From NCBI GenBank assembly GCA_963691815.1, contig OY829652.1, positions 14,789,027-14,853,026 of the forward strand: a stretch of 64,000 bases of DNA, given 5' to 3'. The notes below the pieces were generated by a model, which did no database searches, was not told the origin of the DNA, and saw only the letters and a program-made list of their open reading frames with translations. Position numbers and translations under genes: made by a program. Shown here piece after piece: positions 13,079 to 22,375 of the stretch (positions are counted from its first letter, which is position 1; each line of letters starts with the position of its first letter). This DNA comes from Echiichthys vipera. Taxonomy: Eukaryota; Chordata; Actinopteri; Perciformes; Trachinidae.

Positions 13079-16000
13079 TTAAAGTTTGATCTTGCCTGAT
13101 GTAACTAAGTTAAATATGTCCTCCGTAAGAGGGACGTAATCCTTGTCTTTTTCATCCAGAAAGTACAGCTGGTCGGTTGTTTGATTTGGGTCGAAACCCT
13201 GCTCCACCAGATTCACCTTCATATGCTTGAACGTGCCTGTAACGTCCAAGGAGCCCTGTAATCACAGCAAAATGAATTATTGGTGGGAGGACATTTAAAT
13301 AAGGCCGAAACTATCAAAATGCTTTGTAAAAATTATATCAAATGACCGGAGTAAAAAAAATACCTGAATCCTCATAAAACGTGGCCTTGCGTAAGCCGGC
13401 AGGAAGTTTTCAACATGTTTAAAAACATCTGCGGAGTCAAACCTCTGTCCTTCACTCAAAGTAACGGCAGCCATTCCAGCTCTTCCCTCCTGACCTGGAG
13501 AAAGTTAAAGAGTAGTTAATCCCCCAGAATTAACTGTTTGCAGTTCATGTTTGCAATGTAGATGTCTTGCTGTACAACAATACTGAAGAAAAGTTAAAAA
13601 CCTTATGATTCTCCAGCAGGTTCTAGGTTTTAAAGGAGTTCATTTTTTCTGAGTTTTAAGCAGATTTATGGATGTTCATTTACATCAGAGATAATGATAT
13701 CCCTGGAAAATAAGTCACATTGGAGCAAAGACTACATGCATCCTGTCTTTGTGTCAAGATTTGACCAGTTCGTGATTCTGAGTACTGCGATTTTTGGCAT
13801 AAATTAGCACCGTCTAAGTGAGCGGGCCAAACTACAATAACTGACTTCCTGGGAGTTGTATGTCATAACATGCTCTCTTTACCAAACATATATGAAGACA
13901 CTGAACCCCAAAATTGCTCCCCGTGCTGTGCATGGGTGTGTGAATGTGCTCTGAATGATTAGATTAGATCATCAGTGCCGTCATGTGTGTGAATGTCTGT
14001 GTGAATGGGTGAATGTGAAAAGTAGTGTAAAGTGCCTTGAGTGGTCAGAAGACTAAAGGTGCTACATATGTACAAGTCAATATGTGACAGACAAGAGGCA
14101 TGTTTGGTCATCATGCTGCGTTTCCTGCCCCCTTTACGGTCGCAGTACACTTATTTGAACTTTGCCCTCTCACTGCTGGCCTCTCCTTTGCCGCCTCTGA
14201 TTGCCGCTTTACATTCATAATCTGTGTTCACAGTTCAGCGGCAGGATCCAAAACACACACAAGACAGGATGAACCTGCACCTCCCCTCATCTGGTCTCAC
14301 AAGAGCTTTGCACATAGAGATTCTGCAACAGCGTCGCAATGAAGGAACGCCGTCTTTTTTTGTTGTTGTTCACACAGGCCAAACAAAGGAGGCGTAAAGC
14401 TGCCGCAGTTGTGCTTTTACACAGAACAGGAAAATTCCAGAAGCAAAAGAGGCATCTATGTCTAGTATGTGAGCCGATCTGACCGTCAATCAGCCGCTCA
14501 AAGCCACCCTGACCCACAAACTGCCAACTTTATACATTATAGTAGCACAACTGTCTGTTGGACCGTTGCACACAATGTTTCAGTAAGGTACAGTATTCAT
14601 AACTAACTGAACGCTGCTTGGTCAAGGTTTGACCTGCCTATGGGTCGACATTACTGTGTGTTGTACCCAACTGACGGCTTTCCCATTCACACAGATGTTG
14701 ACTCAGCACTGTTGCCGCTCTGTGACTACCTCCTCTGCGGTCCTGCCCATTTCGTCTTTGTCCCTTTCTAACAGACAGCGGGCGTATAAGGTGAAACAGC
14801 CCTGCAACAAGCAGACTGTGTGAAAGAGGCTACAGAGACAACAACTAATTACACAATCAGGCGGTCTCTGTCAAGTTGGATATTTTGGCCAAAGTTTAAT
14901 GACCAGGACACTGTTCTCATTTGACCATGGAAATGTAAATAGCACTGGGAACTGGGGCAATTTGTACCCTTTTATTGCACCATGGGTCCTGGCAGACAGT
15001 GTGTCTGGTTAATGGTAAATGAATCCAGACATTTATTTCTCTGTAATGCCCTTTGATTTAAAACATATTCCAGACGGTCAAATGAATAAATCGCAGTGTA
15101 TGCTTGTCTAACGTTTTTTTGTTCTGGTTCAACAACCATCTGATTACGAAATACCTGCTGAATATGATGTAGTCAAATCATAAACACTCCATTAAACAAG
15201 TGAATGACACAATGCTACTATAGGGTGAATGTCTTTACATCTTGGACATTATGAAAGCTCATGTTTCACCACACTGTGATGTTTCATAGACCAAAATATT
15301 AATTGAGAAAATTACCAAGATTAATCATAAATAAAAAGAAGGAACACTGCTCACACACTTTGACAAGAAAAAGAACAAAGAGAAGATGTAGAGAGAAAAG
15401 CACCTGGTACTTTGACTCCATACACGTTGGCTTCTTTAATGCAGTCAACCATTGTGATGACATCAGCCACCTCAGTTGTAGCCACGTTCTCTCCTTTCCA
15501 TCTATATACAATGGATAAAAAAACGTGGAGGTTTTTAAGCATCACTTTATATAAGGTAATAATAATAATTATAATACTTGTATAGCACCTTTAAAAACAG
15601 AAGTTTGCAAAGTGCTTTGACATACAAATAAAAATACACACATATATATATATACAGTAAAAAAAAGTTCCATATTAACTTATTAGTTATCTAATTGAAG
15701 GTGCTTGTAAAGAAAGAAGAGCAATTAGAAAGAGATAAAAAGATGACATCATATGTGATACATGTAAGAAGTGATTTAAAAAGAGGACACTGATTCAGTA
15801 AGCCTTATCTCCGCGGGCAGGTTATTCCAAAGCCGAGGTAGCCGGAATATGAAATCACCTGAAAGTGTCTCCGACTCGATCGTGAAAGTAGATGAAATTA
15901 TCTTCGTCAATGCGCAGCAGGTCGCCAGTGTTGAAGTACAAGTCTCCTTTCTTAAAGACGTCATGTAGCCGCTTCTTCTCAGTTTGCTCCAGGTCTCTCG

Positions 16001-18429
16001 CGTAGCCGGAGAACGGAGCCCTCACTGATATTTCAGATACCAGAAGTCCAGGCTCACCTGCAGAAGATTAATACAGGACAGCCAAAACTTAATTCTGTCC
16101 AGTATTTTGTCTTATGACCAAATATATGAGCTCAGATAGAGCCTGACAGAGCTGCTAGTGTGGCTGTAGACTCTAATAGAGTGCCCTAGTCTCATTATAC
16201 CTGACAACCCTATTCATTTGTTGTAAAGTTCTTTATTCTTATTCTATTCTTCTTCTTCATTTAAACTATAATAACCACCTTGCTGATGTAGTTTACATCC
16301 AAACTGACCAGACTTCATTTTTATTAGGAATTTAATGAAAGGTATTAAGTGCATTTTTTGGTGAAACGTGGATGCTTGACACACGTCTTCAGCCCGGCAG
16401 CACAGAAGATTTATACAAACACCACAGTTTCAAGATTAGTGTCACCAATTCAGTATCCGACCAATTGTCTCCTCTTCTGCTCCTCAGTTATGGTGTTGGA
16501 TAATGGACAGAAACATTATGACGTCACAGTGAAGTTGACCTTTGACCTTTAGGGTACAAAATGTCATCACTTCCTCATTTTATACTACTGTGTGTGAAAT
16601 GCTGTCATAATAAGCGTAGAACTTCTTGGGTTATGTACAAAAGTGTGTTTTGTGAGGTCACAGTGACCTTGAACATTTGTGCCACATTTGAAGAAAATCC
16701 CTTAAGGGATTCCAAAGATTTCACGTTCACCAGATTGGGACAGATGGACAACCTGAAAACATGATGCCTCAGCGCTGGCGTCAGTTGTATGAACCAGTTA
16801 ATGATCTAAAGATTGTTTCCCAGATTAGTCTTAACTCCACCAGGGATATATTCTGTTAAATGTAAAAAAGAAAGCTTTCTATTCCTGTGCTTCTTCATTA
16901 TTTTGGACTAAAACGGTCAAATGTAAGGACATTAAGCCTATTCAAAACATGTAAACTGCGCTTCAGGTCTCCATATTCCCTGGGAAAAAAAGAAAACTGA
17001 GGACATGCCCTCTGTGGTAACCACAGCCCTGGTACTGACAAACCTTTGGCAGCCTCGATGCAGAAACCAGAAGAATCCCTCAAAGGCGTTCCTTTATCAA
17101 TATCAAATTTGATCACAGCGTATGGAAAATATCTCTGCAAGATAAAAAGACAAAAAAAATCACTGCTCATTGATGAACAGCTTTTATTTCATAATGTGGA
17201 ATGAAATATGGGCATTTACCCTGTTGAGGAAGGTGTGTCGGCCAATGGCTCCCACCTTGCCGCTGTAATTATTCAGACCAAAGTTCCCTTCAGTTGCTCC
17301 ATAAAACTCTCTAATTTGAACATTTCCAAACCTGCTAATGAAGTCCCTCCATACATCAGCTCTGAGCCCGTTGCCTATTGCAATTCTCACTTTGTGGCTT
17401 CGATCGTTGGGTTTCTGTCGGGGGGAAAAAACATAAGAACAGTTAGGATTGTTTTTTTTTTATTTCTGGTGACCTTTAATGTGATCGCACCAGCAATGTA
17501 CGCACCTTTGGTGTGTTGCATAGGTAACGGATGATTTCACCTATGTACTGTATGACGGTGATGTTATATTTTCTGCAGTCATCCCAGAACTGAGAGGCAG
17601 AAAATTTACTCCTCAAAGCCATTGTGGCACCTACACACAGAAATCCAATGTGTTTTAATCTGCAGCTGAAAACAGTCTCTAACAAATACATCCTTTACTA
17701 ATGTAAACTACTCATGCATTTGGGGTTTTGGTATTTTCACTGGATTTGCTGAAGATGAGAAAGATTTTACTCCAGCCTTAGGCGTCAAGAAAATCACTGA
17801 TTCTGAGAAAACCTTTCCCTCCGTTTACAACCCTGTTTCCAAAACAAGTTGGGACGCTGTGTAAAATATAAATGAAAACAGAATGCGGTGATTTACAAAC
17901 CATTGAAACCCCACGTGTAATTTGTACAGAGATTTCTCCAGATTTGCTGAATCTTTTATTATTATCATCACTACTGTAGACTCTAGTCTACTGGAGACGA
18001 TGATATTGAGAAACATTATTCTTATATTGTGGCACTATTTGGCAGTGCAGTCTTTCACAGAGTAGAGAAAGACGAGGAGGGGCTTCATCTTTACTTCAGA
18101 AAGGAGGCTCTTTTTATACCGAATCATGTTACTAACCTGTTGCCAGTTAATCTCATTAATTGTGAGACGTTCCACCAGCATTTCATAACTTTTCCAGTCT
18201 TTTGCTGCCACTGTCCCAACTTTTTTGAAAAGTGTTGCTGGCATCAATTTCAAAATGGGCATATCATTTTCAAAAAACAATTTCTCAGTTTCAACATTTG
18301 ATATGTTGTCTTTTTGCTACAAATAAATATTTGTGTCGATGTCTTGCAAATCATCACGTTCTGTTTCTCTTTACATTTTACACAGCGTCCCAACTTATTT
18401 GGAAACAGGGTTGTATCACATATGCCCAA

Positions 18430-18465
<36 letters not shown>

Positions 18466-20970
18466 CCTTGTCAATAGCTGCGGCGAATCCGATGAACCCG
18501 GCGGTGTGATAGAGAGGGAGGCTTACATAAATCACATCTTCTGAGTTGACTTCTGCGTCAAACAGAAAGCTCGTAATGGTCCACAGTTTGGAATGTGAGA
18601 CCACCGCTGCTTTAGGGAGACCTGGCCAAGAGCAGACAGAGGTACATGTAGTGTGAGTACGGTTTCTTTTACTTTTGAATCTTAAAAATTGAACACCTGA
18701 AGTAGCTTACCTGTTGTCCCAGATGTGTATATGTAGGCCGCAGGACTTTGCAAGGTTAAATGTGACCTTAAATCTTTGGATAGAGGCTCAGAGGAGGCCC
18801 GGCTCATTCTGTCTTTGAAGCTCTTCAAATCTGCAGTCCTGCAGCTGTCGGCCACAATGAAAACAGTGGCCTGCTGCTCCAACAGACCGGGCAGGACCTC
18901 CACCACAGCATCCTGCAACTCTGGAAATAAAACCACATTTACAAGAACCAGTAATGTAAAAATGTGTAGTACTCATATAAGTTTTGCATTTAAAATTTTA
19001 CTTCAGTAGAATTTCCTAATACTATTTATGTTCTTTTTACTCAAGATAGCTACTGATGTATCAGTGTGTAATTAGTATTTCAATGTTGTAGCTGGTTGAG
19101 GTGGAGCTACTTTGAACTACTTTACATACTGTTAAAGGTAAGTCCAGTGTTACCCAACCTAGGGGTCGGGTCCCTATTCAGTGTCAGCAGAAAAGTCTGA
19201 GGAGTCAAAAGAATATTAATAGGGTAGAAAAGAAAATAACATTCATACGTTGGGCTTTTCTCACTACTGGGCTAAGCTCCTTACACAGTTGCATAGGGCC
19301 CAGCCTCCTACTCCTGTGTTTATGTTTACAACTTAGCTTAAGAGAATAAGCATGATACTCTCGAGGTCAAAGTAGTGAAATTGTTTTCTGTCTGATCCAT
19401 GGATGTGTGGGTCTAGCAGCAGACCCCTGTGTTGTTGTCTTATAATCCTCATCAGCAAACAACACAGCCCGATTGGTAATGTCTTTTTGACATGGTGCGA
19501 AAGCCCTGAAAATTCAACCTTGATTCAAAATAGATAACGTCGCCTTTTGCAGCTTAATAATCACATTCTGTTTTAAAGTACTCATGAAAAAAAAACAGTT
19601 TTAAAATATACATTGAATTCATGTGTGAATTAATTGCTGGGGGGGGAAAACACCCCCAGTGTGTAAAGGCCTTTATACAGTTGGCTGTGAGTGTGGTTAC
19701 ACAAACTTCAAAAGGTGTATATACCTGTTCACGAGAATACGTTGAATATGTTACCATCGCATGTGCATCTTGCTGGCCTTGCTGAATATTTGATTGGTGA
19801 TCAGAACTCCTGTACGCACAAATCATTTGCTGCCATAATTGCATTGAAGTTGAGCCATTATCTTCTGTTATCACTATGAGTGCAACAACCACCATACTCA
19901 TCTTCCATATGCAACAGCATCAGGTGTTTACTGGTTGTATATTATAAACTACACAAAATATTGATACCTGATGTGTTTTTCCTGACAATCCCTATTTAAG
20001 TTAGTCAACAAAGCTGCTACGTCACCCTCAGGGTCACCCTTACCCTGTACTCGGTTGCTTCAGCCCATGGTTATGAACTCTTTTATGTGTGTTATCTAAC
20101 TTTTTAGGAGCTGGAGCTGATGGGATTTTTTGTGTGTGGTTCTACGTGTTAGGTACGTTCCCCCCTTTGTTATAAATTAACGAGGAGCTGAAGTTTAACG
20201 GGATCTCGTTGATGTTTTTGTTTGGTTGTACGTGCCAGTGTCAGAATAAACGGAGATTGCCTCCAAAGATATCTTGTTGGCCCTTGGGCAATCATTTACA
20301 CGACACAACGCAGGGTACCATACACCACCAGCCACACCGGTTACACATATACAGTATACTCATTTACAGTCTTTGATACTCATCCATAAATCAAATAGAG
20401 ACTTTTGACACTCGATTACAATTTTCTGACAATACTTTGGTTCTTTTACATGAATTATATCTGTAACACACGTGTACTTGTAGTTGTGTATGTGTACAGT
20501 GTGTGAACCGTACCTGCAGCTGCCACCAGAGCCTTGGCTCCGCTGCAGCTGAAGCAGTGCAACAGGGACTTGGATCTGATGTTATAGTTGAGAAAAGCAG
20601 CAGAACATCCGATCTTCACCAAACCCAACCACAGCCACAGAAACATCGGTTCATTTGCGAGAAACAGCGCGACCGTGTCTCCTTCTTTGAGTCCACTCTG
20701 CAGGAACACGTGTGCAGCTTTGTTGCTGAGCTCATCCGCGTCCTTGTAGGTAAAAGTCTCATCTTTAAAAAGGATGAAGGGTTTGTGTGGATGCGTCTTC
20801 GCCGCGTCTAGAAACCGGTCCAGGATGGAGTAACGAGTCTGCATGTATTTCAAGACACGGTCCTTCGTTTTTAATTTACTCCGCACATATTGGACATCCT
20901 GGAAAAAGTGAGCGTGTCGGAATAAAAGGACGAGAAACCCCACAGCCGCAAACACTATCCAGACTATCAT
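13079..20970 (-). CDS. slc27a2: Very long-chain acyl-CoA synthetase / fatty acid transport protein 2, right tandem copy (complete)
   Basis: Second FATP2-type gene, same strand and exon plan as its left neighbour, so a tandem duplicate. Ten coding exons: 20970-20514, 18920-18711, 18621-18466, 17630-17506, 17414-17220, 17134-17044, 16057-15859, 15501-15404, 13494-13364, 13255-13079. Total 1839 nt: 612 residues plus stop, close to the 620 of human SLC27A2. Exons 2 and 4-9 have exactly the lengths of the left copy; exon 3 is one codon shorter and exon 1 seven codons shorter. N-terminal anchor at about residues 2-17; [12 protein letters not shown] at about 215-226; [46 protein letters not shown] and the C-terminal block [17 protein letters not shown] are present, ending GKIKL. 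The exon 3 donor abuts a (GT)n tract. Mammalian FATP2 responds to PPAR-alpha; a repeat in intron 6 carries a perfect DR1 (see separate entry), function untested. Confidence 0.95.
15553..15850 (-). mobile_element. L2-like LINE/SINE tail reaching the exon 7 donor
   Basis: Begins with (TAA)n and TATAGCACCTTTAAAAAC...CAAAGTGCTTTGACA, the inverse of a typical L2 3' tail, and continues into CGCGGGCAGGTTATTCCAAA near 15810, a stretch usual in the coding 3' part of such elements. The block appears to end within about 10 bases of the slc27a2 exon 7 boundary at 15859. Confidence 0.45.
16519..16526. promoter_or_regulatory. Perfect CRE motif
   Basis: TGACGTCA, the palindromic cAMP-response element core, inside the repeat above. 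Sequence match only; binding is not shown. Confidence 0.35.
16536..16548 (-). promoter_or_regulatory. Perfect DR1 (PPAR/RXR/HNF4-type) element
   Basis: Plus strand TGACCTTTGACCT, that is AGGTCAAAGGTCA on the minus strand, two perfect half-sites spaced by one base. FATP2 is a PPAR-alpha target in mammals, so the location is suggestive, but the motif belongs to a dispersed repeat. Confidence 0.4.
16655..16669. promoter_or_regulatory. Perfect inverted-repeat-3 (oestrogen-response-type) element
   Basis: AGGTCACAGTGACCT is a perfect palindrome of two AGGTCA half-sites separated by three bases, the consensus ERE. Lies 107 bases from the DR1 in the same repeat. Confidence 0.4.
17828..18413. mobile_element. 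586-bp TA-flanked MITE (Tc1/mariner-like)
   Basis: The ends CAACCCTGTTTCCAAA and the inverse right end CAACCCTGTTTCCAAA are identical for 16 bases, and the match extends over about 40 bases with few differences (AAGTTGGGACGCTGTGTAAA). TA dinucleotides flank both ends (17826-17827 and 18414-18415), as for TA-targeting elements. No transposase. Inserted in intron 3 of the right slc27a2 copy, 53 bases from exon 3. Confidence 0.8.
18431..18463. repeat. (GT)n microsatellite adjoining slc27a2 exon 3
   Basis: TG dinucleotides for about 33 bases; the exon 3 donor GT (18465-18464) is directly next to it, so the start of the intron reads GTACACACAC on the minus strand. Confidence 0.95.
19140..19330. 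mobile_element. hAT-like relic end
   Basis: CCAGTGTTACCCAACCTAGGGGTCGGG resembles the CAGTGGTTCCCAAC-type terminal repeat of the element at 47291. The other end is not identified, so limits are approximate. Confidence 0.3.
19765..19865 (-). pseudogene. cep152-exon-like fossil in intron 1 of the right slc27a2 copy
   Basis: On the minus strand this stretch resembles cep152 exon 24 and the intron before it: 28 bases around GGCCTTGCTGAATATTT match 24137-24164 at 26 positions, and 25 bases around ATAATTGCATTGAAGTTGAG match 24200-24224 at 23 positions. The conceptual peptide [13 protein letters not shown] parallels [13 protein letters not shown] of CEP152. Because intron sequence is included, it is not a retrocopy. 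Confidence 0.6.
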
Positions 20971-22375
20971 GTTTATCTGTGGAGAACTAAATCACCTGTG
21001 AGTCGAGTTTTACACTACTGAGAATAAAAAGGTCGGAGCATAAACTTAAGAGGAGGAGCACAGTAGCATAAACATCACGTCAAGGAGTGGAAAAGTAACC
21101 GAACTCAGTTACAACATTAACAACATGATTTATGGCTTTATGCCAAATTTAGTCAATTCAAATGCAATATGCTACCATGCACGTCTGGTCCTATTTTGCA
21201 GGATCCAATGCAGCACACTTCTGGCTACTACAGTTTGTGCAGCATATGAGCAAAAGGGTCAAAGTTCAAGTGGCAATGTGATAAAAAGTAGTATTGTATT
21301 CATACTGAATGCAACAATACATGCAAGTGCAGCTGCAAAACATTAGCTACTAAATGCAAAAAATGGAAAAGTATGCAATTTGGAATGAAAAATGGTTGGG
21401 TTAACTGTATTTACTTTGTCATTAATTATTACCAAGAGTAATATCTGATATAAACTACTTTTTCTCTCTTTTAAAAACAGATTTTTTTTGAAGAGGCTCT
21501 GCTCCCACACAGATGAAGGATTCTCTTACATTTGCGATAAAATTTATTAAAATGAACTCAATATAAAAAAAACATGTATAATCTATGCGCAGCATATCTT
21601 ATTAATGTGACATAAAACATTTAAAAAAAACAGACACACTGGAATCTAAATCTGACAGAGACAACAGAACATATGAGCTTTGTGTAAACCTGCACCTGAT
21701 CTACCCAGTGGTATTTAAAGTACAGGGGTACAGTAAGCTGCCAGTATCAGCCGCTCAGGATAACACAAGGTAAATATATTACTGTGTTGGCAGAGCTACG
21801 ACTTTTGACCTGTAAACATTTTCATCTGTGATGTAAGACTACCATAAAGAGCACGGCTGCAGAAGATACACGCAAACCCTCGCTTTCATGAGCCGACAGA
21901 GATATTCATGCTAAACAGAAAGGTGTTTGTTCAAAGTGAAACACCTCTAGAAACCAGCCTACAAAGTAAATTAACCATTGTTGATATAAGTTAACCATTG
22001 CTTGATTTAAAACAAAAAACTCTTGCTGCTTTTTTAAACCTAGACTGAAATGCTGAAATGTACAAGAGGCCAAAATAAATGGCCTCAATAGACATTTTGA
22101 CCAGAATAGAGAGCTACAAAATGTATCCAGTGTTTCTTTACCGGGAGAAAACTACAGATTAAAGCAATAGTTTTTGTAGTTTTGTAAATCCAATTAGAGA
22201 ACTTTTTATCCAGGAGTTAAAAAAAAGTACAGATATGACAGTGGTATCAATCATCTCATCTATCTACTTGCAAGAAAACCCTATTTAAAAGGCACCATTT
22301 GGTAAGCTAACTGAAATTGTCAAGTCATTTCCAAACTTTTCTTCCTACTTCCCTTCATACCTACTCTTCACTTTA
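20971..22375. other. Spacer between slc27a2 (right copy) and cep152
   Basis: Holds the slc27a2 right-copy promoter and 5' UTR (just above 20970) and the cep152 3' UTR. A minus-strand AATAAA at 21543-21548 is a candidate cep152 polyadenylation signal about 830 bases past the stop. No other gene seen. Confidence 0.5.

Larger units (their letters stand above)
16505..16775. mobile_element. Old interspersed repeat carrying nuclear-receptor-like motifs
   Basis: Segment with TTGACCTTTGACCTTTAGGG, CACAGTGACCTTGAACA, TTTGAAGAAAATCCCT and GACAACCTGAAAACATGATG. I recognise this string of blocks as an abundant teleost repeat, but I cannot name the family without a repeat library. Located in intron 6 of the right slc27a2 copy. 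Confidence 0.5.

Noticed and set aside
19554..19901. 115-codon minus-strand open frame as a slc27a2 exon
   Set aside because: The frame does not connect to neighbouring slc27a2 exons, whose phases already join exactly; part of it is the cep152-like fossil.
347..20970. Assignment of one copy to slc27a6
   Set aside because: Both have IYTSGTTG and a GTFKH-type or equivalent FATP2 framework and sit beside the atp8b4/cep152 block, as SLC27A2 does; only a tree could overturn this.
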